From an uncultured Clostridia bacterium (lineage in GTDB: Bacteria; Bacillota; Clostridia; Christensenellales; Borkfalkiaceae), in NCBI GenBank assembly GCA_934271245.1, contig CAKQQY010000032.1, forward strand, positions 1 to 17,490: DNA of 17,490 nt, given 5' to 3'. Below the pieces are notes generated by a model, which was given only the letters and a program-made list of their open reading frames with translations, was not told the origin of the DNA and did no database searches. The position numbers and the translations under genes were made by a program. Shown here one piece after another: positions 1 through 7,672 of this stretch (position 1 is its first letter; each line of letters starts with the position of its first letter).

Positions 1-1448
1 ACGCCGACGCTGTTTACGCAGTCTTCGACTACGCCGCCCAAAACTTCTTCCAGCCTTGCTTCGGGCATATCGTGCTGATACTGCCCCACGCCGATAGATT
101 TAACGTCTATTTTAATCAGTTCCGAAAGAGGGTCTAACAGCCTTCTCGCAATGGAAACGGCGCTTCTTTGAGCGGGTTCGAAATCGGGGAATTCCTGCGC
201 GCCTAATTTGCTTGCGCTGTAAACGGAAGCGCCCGCTTCGTTGACAACCGCGTAAGAGAGCGGAAGTCCGCTTTCCTTAATCATATCGGCAACGAAAATT
301 TCCGATTCTTTGCTTGCCGTTCCGTTTCCTATGGATATAACGTTAACCCCGTGTTTTTTAATAAGGTTAAGAAGAATTTTCTTCGCTTCTTCGGTTTTGT
401 TTTGCGGCGGAGTCGGGAAAACCACAGCGGTATCCAAAACGTTGCCCGCGCCGTCGATAACGGCGATTTTACAACCCGTTCTGTACGCCGGGTCAAGCCC
501 TAAAATGCGCTTGTCTTTAAGCGGCGGTTGTAAAAGAAGGGGACGAAGATTTACTTCGAACATTTTTATTGCCTGTTCGTTGGCTTTATCGGTAAGGTCG
601 CTTCTTACTTCCCTTTCCACCGACGGGAAAATAAGTCTGTCGAACGCGTCTTCCGCGGCGTTTCCTACGACGGCGGCGCACTTACTTTCGTTTTTAACGT
701 AAACCGATTTAACCGCGTCCACGAACGCCTCTTCGTTCACGGTAACGTTTACTTTTAAGCATTCTTCCTTTTCTCCGCGGTTAATCGCAAGAATTCTGTG
801 CGACGGGATTTTCGCCACGCTTTCCGAGTAGTCGGCGTACATATCGTAAGTTTTCGCCTTTTCGTTTTCCAGAAGTTTGCAGGATATTTCCCCCGTTTCA
901 AACACCTTTTTACGGATTGTTTTGCGAAGTTCGGCGTCGTCGGAAATAGTTTCGGCAATAATATCCGAAGCGCCCGCGACGGCTTTTTCTGCCGAATCCA
1001 CGCCCTTTTCGGGATTGACGTATTTTTCGCCTTCGACTATCGGGTCGATTTCCGGTCTTTGTTCCAAAATAAGTTCCGCGAGCGGTTTAAGACCTTTTTC
1101 CACGGCGACGCTCGCACGGGTTTTTCTCTTTTGTTTATAAGGTCTGTAAATATCTTCGGCTTCGGTCATCGTTTCCGCGCCTGCAAGCGCGATAGCGATT
1201 TCGTCCGTCATTTTGCCCTGTTCGGTTATTGCGTCGGCAATCTCCTGTTTTCTTTTATCGAGATTGCGTAAATATTTAAGTCTGTCGGCGAACTCGCGAA
1301 GAACCTGGTCGTCGCACGACCCCGTCATTTCTTTACGGTATCTGGCGATGAACGGAATGGTGTTTTCTTCGTCGATAAGATTTATAATGTTTGCCGAATA
1401 GTTTTCTTTAATGCCGAATTCTTTGCTTAATTTTGCTGCGTAGTCCAT
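1..1448 (-). CDS. tex: Tex transcription accessory protein, 3' end outside the window
   Basis: Tex (YdcI/YhgF family) is a cytoplasmic nucleic-acid-binding protein that affects transcription and, in some bacteria, toxin expression and stress survival. I translated the minus strand from an ATG at 1448; 482 residues are visible before the left edge. The N-terminal helical part has the Tex pattern NTIPFIARYRKE (29-40) and AEDIYRPYKQKRKTRA (97-112). The YqgF/RNase H-like domain spans about 315-450, with RILGLDPAYRTGCK (314-327), the family signature VVNEAGASVYSASKL (401-415) and SIGVGQYQHD (451-460). The rest of the helix-hairpin-helix region and the S1 RNA-binding domain lie outside; Tex proteins are usually about 710-780 residues, so roughly a third is missing. 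A Shine-Dalgarno AAAGGAAA sits before the ATG. The start is 15 bp after the rarA stop, so the two are probably cotranscribed. Identity is certain; the cellular role in this organism is inferred. Confidence 0.96.
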   Translation of the reverse strand, partial: MDYAAKLSKEFGIKENYSANIINLIDEENTIPFIARYRKEMTGSCDDQVLREFADRLKYLRNLDKRKQEIADAITEQGKMTDEIAIALAGAETMTEAEDIYRPYKQKRKTRASVAVEKGLKPLAELILEQRPEIDPIVEGEKYVNPEKGVDSAEKAVAGASDIIAETISDDAELRKTIRKKVFETGEISCKLLENEKAKTYDMYADYSESVAKIPSHRILAINRGEKEECLKVNVTVNEEAFVDAVKSVYVKNESKCAAVVGNAAEDAFDRLIFPSVEREVRSDLTDKANEQAIKMFEVNLRPLLLQPPLKDKRILGLDPAYRTGCKIAVIDGAGNVLDTAVVFPTPPQNKTEEAKKILLNLIKKHGVNVISIGNGTASKESEIFVADMIKESGLPLSYAVVNEAGASVYSASKLGAQEFPDFEPAQRSAVSIARRLLDPLSELIKIDVKSIGVGQYQHDMPEARLEEVLGGVVEDCVNSVG

Positions 1449-1463
1449 AAAAATTTCCTTTGA

Positions 1464-2765
1464 TTATTTTTTGCCTTTTCTTTTTCTTATTTCTTTAACG
1501 GTTTTTTCGTACCCGTTATCTGACGGAACATAATATTTTCTGCCGACAAGTCCGTCGGGAAGATATTGCTGCTCTACGTAACCGCCGTAATCGTGCGGAT
1601 ACTTATACGTTTTGGAAATCGCCTTGTCTTCTTTGGAAGCGTAAACGGCGTTTCTTAAATGTTTGGGAACGAAATCGTCCTTTCTGTTTACGGCGTCGTC
1701 TTTGGCGGCGTTCATGGCAAGAACGACGGAGTTGGATTTATCCGCTTCGCAAACGTAAATTATCGCCTGCGATAAAGGGAGCAATCCTTCGGGAAGCCCC
1801 GTTTTTTCAAACGCCACTAACGCGTTGGTCGCCACGACCATAGCCATGGGGTCTGCCATACCGACGTCTTCCGAAGCGTGCGCTATTACCCTTCTCGCGA
1901 TTAAAAGTGGGTCACAACCGCCCTGAACCAACCTTTGCATATAGTATAAAGCGGCGTCCGAATCGCTGCCCCTTAAACTTTTACAGAAAGCCGATAAAAT
2001 ATCGTAGTATAAATCTTCGTCGTAAGAAAGCGCTTTTCTCTGAATAGATTCTTCCGCGTCGCTTAAGGTTACGACGATTTTACCCGAACTATCGGGCGGA
2101 GTTGTTAAAACGGCGAGTTCCAAAGCGTTATAAGCAACGCGAAGGTCTCCCGCGCTCATATTCGCTATATGGTTAAGCGCGTCGTCGCTCACTTCGGTAT
2201 CGTAGTTGCCGAGCCCCCTTTCCTTGTCCGAAAGAGCCTTTATAAGAGCGCCTTTAATTTCTTTTTCGGTAAGCCTTTTAAGTTCGAACACCCTGCATCT
2301 CGAAACGATTGCGGGCGTCATCGAAACGTAAGGATTTTCGGTAGTGGAACCTATAAAAATTATATCGCCTTTTTCCACCGCGGGAAGAAGACTGTCGCTT
2401 TGCGCTTTGTTGAAGCGGTGACATTCGTCGAGCAACAGATAAGTTTTTTTGCCGTATAACTTAGCGTTTTCCTTGGCTTCTTCGATAACCCTTTTAACGT
2501 CGGCAACGCCGCACGAAACGGCGTTTAACTTTTCGAACCTGCCGTCGGTACTGTTTGCGATAACGTTCGCAAGCGTGGTTTTGCCGCAGCCGGGCGGACC
2601 CCAGAAAATGCAACTTCCGAGCCTGTCGAGTTTAATGGCTCGGTTAAGAAGACTGTTTTCTTTAATAAGGTGACTTTGCCCTATAAATTCCGATAAATTT
2701 CTCGCGCGCATGCGTTCGGCAAGCGGAGCGGAAACTTTTTGTTCAGAGTAATCGAATAAATCCAT
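1464..2765 (-). CDS. rarA: Replication-associated recombination protein A (RarA/MgsA), AAA+ ATPase
   Basis: RarA is a clamp-loader-like AAA+ ATPase that acts at stalled or gapped replication forks. The 433 residues match the usual family length. Walker A is GPPGCGKTT (56-64), Walker B LLLDECHRF (110-118), sensor 1 IGSTTENP (138-145), with Arg residues at SRCRVF (155-160). The C-terminal tetramerisation region carries RarA hallmarks: SAFCKSLRGSD (258-268), QGGCDPLLIARR (281-292), HASEDVGMADP (296-306) and YKYPHDYGGYVEQQYLPD (387-404). The ATG at 2765 fits the N-terminus MDLFDY. No Shine-Dalgarno precedes it; instead a consensus-like promoter places transcription start at the ATG itself, so the mRNA is probably leaderless (inference). 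tex follows 15 bp downstream. The gene is divergent from ylbJ across only 53 bp. Confidence 0.97.
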   Translation of the reverse strand: MDLFDYSEQKVSAPLAERMRARNLSEFIGQSHLIKENSLLNRAIKLDRLGSCIFWGPPGCGKTTLANVIANSTDGRFEKLNAVSCGVADVKRVIEEAKENAKLYGKKTYLLLDECHRFNKAQSDSLLPAVEKGDIIFIGSTTENPYVSMTPAIVSRCRVFELKRLTEKEIKGALIKALSDKERGLGNYDTEVSDDALNHIANMSAGDLRVAYNALELAVLTTPPDSSGKIVVTLSDAEESIQRKALSYDEDLYYDILSAFCKSLRGSDSDAALYYMQRLVQGGCDPLLIARRVIAHASEDVGMADPMAMVVATNALVAFEKTGLPEGLLPLSQAIIYVCEADKSNSVVLAMNAAKDDAVNRKDDFVPKHLRNAVYASKEDKAISKTYKYPHDYGGYVEQQYLPDGLVGRKYYVPSDNGYEKTVKEIRKRKGKK

Positions 2766-2771
2766 AGGAGT

Positions 2772-2800
2772 ATTTTAACATATCGAATAATTTATTTCAA
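2772..2800 (-). promoter_or_regulatory. Predicted housekeeping-sigma promoter of rarA-tex, leaderless type
   Basis: On the minus strand a -35 box TTGAAA (2800-2795) is followed after exactly 17 bp by a -10 box TAAAAT (2777-2772). Each differs from the sigma-A consensus at one position. The usual 7-nt step from the last -10 base puts transcription start at about 2765, the A of the rarA ATG. The lack of any purine-rich ribosome binding site (the six bases before ATG read ACTCCT) agrees with a leaderless transcript. This is a prediction from motif and spacing only. Confidence 0.72.
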
Positions 2801-2818
2801 GTCTTAATAAAATGAATT

Positions 2819-3802
2819 ATGCTTAAAAAAAATAATTTTTTATCGTGGACGAAAGAGTTTTTCGTTCTCGCGATATTACTGATAACGGCGTTTATTATTT
2901 CGCTCGATAAAACCATGGCGAAAACGTCTTTCGACGGAATATGCCTTTGGGCGACGTGTGTTCTTCCGTCGCTCTTTCCATATCTCGTGATAACGGGAAT
3001 TCTGTCAAACCTACGTATAACGGGTAAAATATCGCGACTTCTATCCCCCATAACCAAAAGAATATTCAACGTAAACGGCGCGTGCGGATACGCTTTTATT
3101 ATGAGCCTTATTTCGGGGTATCCCGTCGGAGCGAAAATAGTTTCCGATTTAAGAAAAAGCGATCTTGTCTCCGAAAGCGAAAGCGTGAGAGCCGCGGTTC
3201 TCTGTTCTTCGCCGTCGCCCGTTTTTACGTTGTCGGTAGTCGGCAACGCCGCTTTTAACAATCCGCTGTTCGGAACGCTTTTGTTTATCTCGGTAACAGT
3301 GGCGATAATAATAGTCGGCGCGCTGTTTTCTTTTTATAAACGTAGGGATAAGCCTAAAGTAGATTTACCCGTACCCGTTACCGCAAACGACGACGTATTC
3401 TCCGAAAGCGTATTTTCTTCGGTAATATCTTCTTTAACCGTCGGCGGAATGATAACCGTATTTTATATTTTTACCGAAATTTTATCGGCTTATAACGTAC
3501 TATATCCCTTAACGGCGCCCCTTACGAAACTATTTAAAAACGAAATTACGGCGAAAGGGATTATTTTCGGGCTGTTCGAATGTACCAAAGGAATAAAAAC
3601 GTTGTCGGCGATAAAATCTTTTTCCATGCTTCCGTGGACGGCGTTTATATGCGGATTCGGCGGAATATGCGTGATAGCGCAATCGACGGTGTTTTTGAAA
3701 AAAGCAAAAATAAAAATCGCCCCTTTCGTTTTGGGAAAGGCGGCGACTGCGATATTAAGTTTTATTATAGCGGTTATTTTAAGTTTTTTATTCTGTCGTT
3801 AA
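2819..3802 (+). CDS. ylbJ: YlbJ-like sporulation integral membrane protein with nucleoside-recognition Gate domains
   Basis: This 327-residue polytopic membrane protein resembles YlbJ, which in Bacillus subtilis is under sporulation control and needed for heat-resistant spores; the transported or sensed ligand is unknown. Hydrophobic segments lie at about 13-30, 44-64, 86-100, 124-142, 150-172, 198-222, 268-290 and 305-326. The Gate-type motif SGYPVGAKIVSDLRK is at 99-113, and a second glycine-rich Gate half, CGFGGICVIAQST, at 278-290. At 327 residues it is shorter than B. subtilis YlbJ (about 400). Next to coaD and rsmD, as in B. subtilis (ylbH-ylbI-ylbJ), the identification is well supported; here it faces those genes and overlaps coaD by 29 bp at the 3' ends. 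No Shine-Dalgarno precedes the ATG; a TAAAAT at 2808-2813 lies five bases before it, so a leaderless or very short leader is possible. Its presence suggests, but does not prove, a spore-forming lineage. Confidence 0.88.
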   Translation: MLKKNNFLSWTKEFFVLAILLITAFIISLDKTMAKTSFDGICLWATCVLPSLFPYLVITGILSNLRITGKISRLLSPITKRIFNVNGACGYAFIMSLISGYPVGAKIVSDLRKSDLVSESESVRAAVLCSSPSPVFTLSVVGNAAFNNPLFGTLLFISVTVAIIIVGALFSFYKRRDKPKVDLPVPVTANDDVFSESVFSSVISSLTVGGMITVFYIFTEILSAYNVLYPLTAPLTKLFKNEITAKGIIFGLFECTKGIKTLSAIKSFSMLPWTAFICGFGGICVIAQSTVFLKKAKIKIAPFVLGKAATAILSFIIAVILSFLFCR

Positions 3803-4271
3803 AAGCGTTTATCACGAGTTTTTCCGATTTTTCGGGCAACAACCCAGAAACGCTTTCTCCTTTATAAAGTTTTTCTTTCACCAGCGTAGAACTGACGTTT
3901 TCGAAATCTTTACCGCAACGGATATAAACGTAATTAAGTTCGGGATAGAGTTTGCGGTTTAACTCTTCGTCGGCTTTTTCATATTTTACGTCGGTATCGT
4001 TTCTGATTCCGCGAACGTAATCGGTAACGCCGTTTTTCTTCAAAAAATCGACGGTAAACCCGCTGTTAAAATCAACTTCCACCCTGTCGTCGTTTTTAAA
4101 ACACTCGCGTATAAAACCTAACCTTTCTTCTACCGAAAAGAAAGGTTTTTTTTCGGGATTAACGCCTATAACGACGTAAACTTTGTCGTAGTATAAAAGG
4201 GCTTTTTCGACTATTTTTTCGTGACCTAACGTAAAGGGGTCGAAAGTCCCCGCAAAAACGCACTTTTTCAT
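3774..4271 (-). CDS. coaD: Pantetheine-phosphate adenylyltransferase (CoaD/PPAT)
   Basis: CoaD transfers AMP from ATP to 4'-phosphopantetheine, giving dephospho-CoA, the penultimate step of coenzyme A synthesis in the cytoplasm. The 165 residues match the bacterial PPAT length. The nucleotidyltransferase signature is GTFDPFTLGH (8-17), with the catalytic T/H-x-G-H as TLGH. The conserved VRGIRNDTDVKYE (86-98) and VSSTLVKE (126-133, the ISSTxVRE equivalent) are present. The ATG overlaps the rsmD stop by 4 bp (ATGA), with no separate ribosome binding site, so translation is probably coupled to rsmD. The last 29 bp overlap the convergent 3' end of ylbJ. No terminator hairpin is evident beyond the stop. 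Confidence 0.97.
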   Translation of the reverse strand: MKKCVFAGTFDPFTLGHEKIVEKALLYYDKVYVVIGVNPEKKPFFSVEERLGFIRECFKNDDRVEVDFNSGFTVDFLKKNGVTDYVRGIRNDTDVKYEKADEELNRKLYPELNYVYIRCGKDFENVSSTLVKEKLYKGESVSGLLPEKSEKLVINAFNDRIKNLK

Positions 4272-4801
4272 ATCGATTTTTTAAAGAATGTAAAACAGGC
4301 TCTGCCGTAACGACGGCTGTCGTAAACGGTAAGCCCGTCCGCTTCACCGTCAAAAGCAGTTTCGCTTTCGAAAACGACTATTCCGTCGTCTTTTATTATA
4401 TTTTTTATAAAGTTCAACGTTTTTAATCCCGCGTCGCTTTTGTACGGGGGGTCTAGAAAAATAACGTCGTATTTTTCGCCGCACGATTTAACGAAAGTTT
4501 CCGCGTCGAAATTAGTTACCGTAATACCTTCGGGGTTATTGAGTTTCGCGACGTTTTGTTTTGCGATTTTAACGCTTTCGCGGGAAACGTCGTTAAGAAC
4601 CGCCTTTTTCGCCCCGCGGGACAACGCTTCTATCCCCACCGCGCCCGTGCCGCAGAAAAGGTCCAAAAAAGCGCAACCGGGAACTTTAAGTTGTAAAATA
4701 TCGAAAAGGCTTTCCCTTGCTCTGTCGGAAGTCGGGCGAATATCGTACCCCTTGAATTCCAGAAGAGTTCTTCCCTTAAATTTCCCAGCGATGATTCTCA
4801 A
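4268..4801 (-). CDS. rsmD: 16S rRNA (guanine966-N2)-methyltransferase RsmD
   Basis: RsmD uses S-adenosylmethionine to methylate N2 of G966 of 16S rRNA. The 177-residue protein begins MRIIAGKFKGR, then RPTSDRARESLFDIL (22-36), both typical of the family. The SAM-binding motif I region is FLDLFCGTGAVGIEALSRGA (45-64) and the catalytic NPPY-type motif is DPPY (117-120). The start codon is TTG, overlapping the stop of the upstream membrane-protein gene by 4 bp, with a GGAGA ribosome binding site inside that gene. No ATG in the same frame gives the conserved N-terminus, so TTG is the right start. It sits directly upstream of coaD, as in many Bacillota. Confidence 0.96.
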   Translation of the reverse strand: MRIIAGKFKGRTLLEFKGYDIRPTSDRARESLFDILQLKVPGCAFLDLFCGTGAVGIEALSRGAKKAVLNDVSRESVKIAKQNVAKLNNPEGITVTNFDAETFVKSCGEKYDVIFLDPPYKSDAGLKTLNFIKNIIKDDGIVVFESETAFDGEADGLTVYDSRRYGRACFTFFKKSI

Positions 4802-5403
4802 TTCTGTTCTCCGTAAATGGTTTTCTGTTTTTCTCTGATTTTATCGTATTCTTTTCTCATTTTTGCAGCCCCTGCGATATAAGAAATACCGAACGACAAC
4901 GTCGTGGCGACGACGCCGTATAACATTATAAAATACGACGCCCAGGGAGCTTCCAATTCGCTCACGAGATACCCTGCGAAAATCGGCGCGTAAAAGAGCA
5001 TATAGCAAATAGAAGTCGCGCCGCCTACCGCCGTTACCGTGCCGGTGCAAAGATATACTATAAGGTGAACGATAAGCCCTAAAATCATCGGGAAGCACGC
5101 GCTCGCGCCGATAACGAAGCCTTTCCAGGCTTTAAATTCTTCGTGTTCTTTTAAGGGTATGTCCTTACCCGTTTCGATAATGAAACGACGGTTGTTGTCG
5201 TTGGAAAACAAGGCTTTTTCGGCAAGTTTTCCTTCGGCATAGCCGAAAATAACCACGATAAGAAGATACATCGCGATAGATAAAACCGAAAGAAGAACTC
5301 TTACCCATAATTCCGTCTGAATAGAAATCGCGCCGAACGAAACGATGTCCATCATAATAACGTAGACGAACAAAAACAAAAATTTTTTCAGATAGTATTT
5401 CAT
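4798..5403 (-). CDS. Uncharacterised membrane protein with about five TM segments
   Basis: I do not recognise a family. The 201-residue protein has hydrophobic segments at about 8-28, 32-54, 95-118, 120-146 and 155-178, separated by a charged loop at 56-94 (including ETGKDIPLKEHEEFKAWKG). The tail at 180-201 is basic and rich in charged residues (KMRKEYDKIREKQK). There is no signal peptide beyond TM1, and no catalytic motif is apparent. A good Shine-Dalgarno (CGGAG) precedes the ATG at 5403. The gene lies 15 bp after alr and overlaps rsmD by 4 bp, so it is part of the alr-rsmD-coaD unit; that suggests an envelope or housekeeping role but nothing more specific. Real coding status is supported by the ribosome binding site and the tight overlaps. 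Confidence 0.8.
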   Translation of the reverse strand: MKYYLKKFLFLFVYVIMMDIVSFGAISIQTELWVRVLLSVLSIAMYLLIVVIFGYAEGKLAEKALFSNDNNRRFIIETGKDIPLKEHEEFKAWKGFVIGASACFPMILGLIVHLIVYLCTGTVTAVGGATSICYMLFYAPIFAGYLVSELEAPWASYFIMLYGVVATTLSFGISYIAGAAKMRKEYDKIREKQKTIYGEQN

Positions 5404-5418
5404 AATTACTCCGTGAGA

Positions 5419-6444
5419 TTAACGAATATAAATTTTTTCCGCCCTTAAAGCAACTTTCGTTAAAATCTCGTAACTTATTGTGCCGTATTTTTCGGCGAGA
5501 ACGTCCGCGTCGGCGAGAACGGTAAAAAACCCGTTTTTACCGACCTTTTGCGTTTGCAAAGAAACATCCATACACCGATTGTTGAACTGCCCCGAAACTT
5601 CTTTTCTCGGTAACCCGTCCGCGTAACCGTACCTTACGAGAAGGGCGTTCGTATCCTTATCGGCTCTTTTACCGCCGTACAGGGCGGTATCTCCCCCTTT
5701 AATAACCATACGCTTAACGCAAGGCGAATAAACTTTCATAACGGGTTTAACGCCGATTGAAGCGTTCTTAAAAGGTTTATACCCGTAAAGAAGAATACCT
5801 ATTCTCACCATATCGAGATAATACCCTTTTAAAAAACCGCCGCTTGCCGAGATATGGCGTATAACGTTTTCATTATAAACCCTGACGGCTTTAATTGCAA
5901 GCAAAAATTTATCATACTGGATTTTAACCGCTTCGTCGTCGTTTACGTCGTAAAAATGAGTGAAAATTCCTTCTAAAAAAATATTCTTGCGTTTTGCGGC
6001 GTATTCCGCAAGCGACTTTACTTCTTCGACGGAAGAAACGCCGAATCTGTTCATGCCGCTGTCGAACTTTAAGTGAATTTTCGTTTTCCTGCCCTGCTTT
6101 TTGCTTTCTCTATCGATTAGTTTAATCTGAGAAAGGCTGTCTGCCGCGAAAGTAAGGCGGTATTCCACGCCCCGCCTGATATCGCAGGGAAAGGGCGGAA
6201 TCAGAACCAGAATATCTTTATCTATACCGCTCTGGCGAAGCCTGACGCCTTCTTCTATTAAAGCGACGGCGAAACAATCGGCGACGGAATATAACGCGCG
6301 GGCGCACTCTTCCGCTCCGTGACCGTACGCGTCGGCTTTCACTACGGCGCAGAATTTAGTTTTTTCGGGCAGTTTCTTCTTTATCGAAAGAGCGTTTTTC
6401 TTTAACGACGTAAGATTTATTTCGGCGATATTCAACATATTCAC
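5419..6444 (-). CDS. alr: Alanine racemase (Alr)
   Basis: Alr is a PLP-dependent enzyme interconverting L- and D-alanine to supply D-Ala for peptidoglycan. The PLP lysine is K36 in VVKADAYGHG (34-43). Other family motifs are KFDSGMNRFG (126-135), DMVRIGILLYG (211-221) and RYGYADGLPR (271-280). The second catalytic base, Tyr, is most likely Y256 in ALYGG, and GTISYEIL (321-328) matches the C-terminal domain. The usual HxANSAA segment reads HISASGG (197-203). At 341 residues it is somewhat shorter than typical Alr (about 365-390), the shortage lying mainly in the C-terminal barrel. The longest frame starts with GTG at 6444; an ATG two codons later (6438) is an equally plausible start, and neither has a Shine-Dalgarno. 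It heads the unit alr - membrane protein - rsmD - coaD. Confidence 0.95.
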   Translation of the reverse strand: MNMLNIAEINLTSLKKNALSIKKKLPEKTKFCAVVKADAYGHGAEECARALYSVADCFAVALIEEGVRLRQSGIDKDILVLIPPFPCDIRRGVEYRLTFAADSLSQIKLIDRESKKQGRKTKIHLKFDSGMNRFGVSSVEEVKSLAEYAAKRKNIFLEGIFTHFYDVNDDEAVKIQYDKFLLAIKAVRVYNENVIRHISASGGFLKGYYLDMVRIGILLYGYKPFKNASIGVKPVMKVYSPCVKRMVIKGGDTALYGGKRADKDTNALLVRYGYADGLPRKEVSGQFNNRCMDVSLQTQKVGKNGFFTVLADADVLAEKYGTISYEILTKVALRAEKIYIR

Positions 6445-6637
6445 ATATATATGATTTTAATCTTTGCCGCGGTTACGCTTTCTTTTCGCTTCGTTTTTTC
6501 GTTTCCCTTGCCACCGCCCCATAATTTCCCGCTCACGCGTTTCGTTTTAAACCTTTCTATGCTCTCCGTTTTGCCGACCGCTTTTCCCTTTTACCCGTCC
6601 GTTCTCCGTTATCGCCCCCCTATTTCCCTTTCCAACT
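6445..6637 (-). promoter_or_regulatory. Purine-rich region upstream of alr, putative leader/promoter
   Basis: This stretch between the AEC transporter's terminator and alr has no convincing gene. Read on the minus strand it is strikingly purine-rich, with runs such as GGAAAGGGAAATAGGGGGG and GCGAAAAGAAAG. A TAAAAT (6459-6454) lies about 9 bp before the GTG start of alr and could be a -10 box; no good -35 stands 17 bp upstream. A 21-codon minus-strand frame (ATG 6522, stop 6457; starts MGRWQGKRKN, very basic) follows a GGGAAAT and could be an upstream peptide or chance. The opposite strand is open from 6451 to 6639 only because of the same composition. Confidence 0.35.
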
Positions 6638-6671
6638 AAAAAATTCCCGACGGCAAAACTGCCGTCGGGAA
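6638..6671 (-). terminator. Rho-independent terminator after the AEC transporter gene
   Basis: A perfect 12-bp inverted repeat, TTCCCGACGGCA (6644-6655) and TGCCGTCGGGAA (6660-6671), encloses a 4-base loop. On the minus strand the hairpin is followed immediately by six T residues (6643-6638). It sits 19 bp after the stop of the transporter gene, so it ends that transcript and isolates alr from it. Confidence 0.93.
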
Positions 6672-6689
6672 ACCGAAATCTTATTTTAT

Positions 6690-7598
6690 TTAAGTTAAAA
6701 TCGCGGTGAGAATAAAATCGTAAATAATGGAAAGAACCACCGTTGCCGAAGAAACCGCGCCCGCACTTGCGCCTTCGCCGCAAAGTTTTTCGCAAAAAAT
6801 CGGCGCGAGCGCACTCGTCGGCGAAAACAAAACGAAAATTACCGCCTTTTTAACCGTATCGGTATACGGAAAAAGGTAATACACGGCAAGCGCCGAAACG
6901 ACGGCGAAAACCAGCCTTATCGCGCACACTGCGATTACCGAGCGAGCGTAAGACTTTAAGCCGCTTTTATCGAATAACAACCCTACCGTAAACATAGCGA
7001 GAAATCCGTTTGCCTGCGCCACGGGTTTAAGAAGCGACGTGATTTCCGCGGGAATTTTAAGGGAAAACACGGTTAAAATAAGCATAAGCAGGTACGTATC
7101 GAAAGGAATAGACGAAAACAGCCTCTTTATTCCCGTTAAAAAGGGAGAGCCGTTATCCGAAAACCCGAGCATACCCGAAGCCGCCGCGTACGAACCGCCG
7201 GTAACGACGATTGCGTTGCCGGTATCGAAAAGGCACGCCGCAACGCCGCCCGTTCCGCCGAACACGCCCGAAACGATAGAAAGCGAAAAGCAGCCTATGT
7301 TATATCCGCCCACGTTGAACATATAAAACGCCCGAAGATTTTTATCCGCCTTAAAGGTAAAAACGAAAGCGAGCAAAAACGGGATAAGCGAAAACAAAAG
7401 TCCCATAGGAATAAGCGTAAGCAATTCCTCGCCGCCCGAGATATTGTCAAACGCGCAGATAACCGCCGCGGGAAGAGTAATATTTAAGACAATTTTCATT
7501 AAAACAGAAGCGGCTTCTTTTCCGAAAACGCCCGTTATTTTCAATATAATCGCCGCGAAAAGTATAACGGCGTAAGAAATCGGAACGATATAAATCAT
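6690..7598 (-). CDS. AEC (auxin efflux carrier) family transporter
   Basis: Members of this family (PF03547) are inner-membrane secondary carriers; characterised bacterial examples move malate or other small organic acids. The 302-residue protein is nearly all hydrophobic, with about ten membrane segments in two halves (roughly 5-150 and 165-302). The N-terminal LNITLPAAVICAF (38-50) and FNVGGYNIGCFSL (94-106) match the conserved AEC helices with their Pro and Asn breaks. The C-terminal half repeats the pattern, with KPVAQANGFLAMFTVGLLF (191-209). Substrate is unknown. The ATG at 7598 has no Shine-Dalgarno and stands 24 bp below the terminator of the glycan operon; it may depend on read-through or an unseen promoter within the hairpin region. 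It is followed by a strong terminator. Confidence 0.9.
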   Translation of the reverse strand: MIYIVPISYAVILFAAIILKITGVFGKEAASVLMKIVLNITLPAAVICAFDNISGGEELLTLIPMGLLFSLIPFLLAFVFTFKADKNLRAFYMFNVGGYNIGCFSLSIVSGVFGGTGGVAACLFDTGNAIVVTGGSYAAASGMLGFSDNGSPFLTGIKRLFSSIPFDTYLLMLILTVFSLKIPAEITSLLKPVAQANGFLAMFTVGLLFDKSGLKSYARSVIAVCAIRLVFAVVSALAVYYLFPYTDTVKKAVIFVLFSPTSALAPIFCEKLCGEGASAGAVSSATVVLSIIYDFILTAILT

Positions 7599-7610
7599 AA
7601 AGTCAATAAA

Positions 7611-7650
7611 AGTTAAAAATATTAAAGCCCGAAAAGAATTCGGGCTTTAA
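7611..7650 (-). terminator. Rho-independent terminator of the glycan-utilisation operon
   Basis: A perfect 12-bp stem, TTAAAGCCCGAA (7622-7633) and TTCGGGCTTTAA (7639-7650), has a 5-base loop. On the minus strand it is followed by the T-rich TATTTTTAACT (7621-7611). It stands 22 bp after the stop of the last gene of the secreted-enzyme operon, closing the transcript that arrives from the right edge. Confidence 0.88.
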
Positions 7651-7672
7651 CGCGTTTCAGATAATTTACCGA

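Noticed and set aside
798..1271. 157-codon plus-strand frame and neighbours at 310-702 and 877-1140
   Set aside because: Antisense to tex, which is open through the whole stretch with clear family motifs.
2797..3261. 154-codon minus-strand frame
   Set aside because: Antisense to ylbJ, runs through the rarA promoter, and has no start signal.
6451..6639. 62-codon plus-strand frame in the alr upstream region
   Set aside because: Open only because the strand is pyrimidine-rich. It would run into the poly-A beside the terminator and has no ribosome binding site; the product is a low-complexity Phe/Pro/Leu string.
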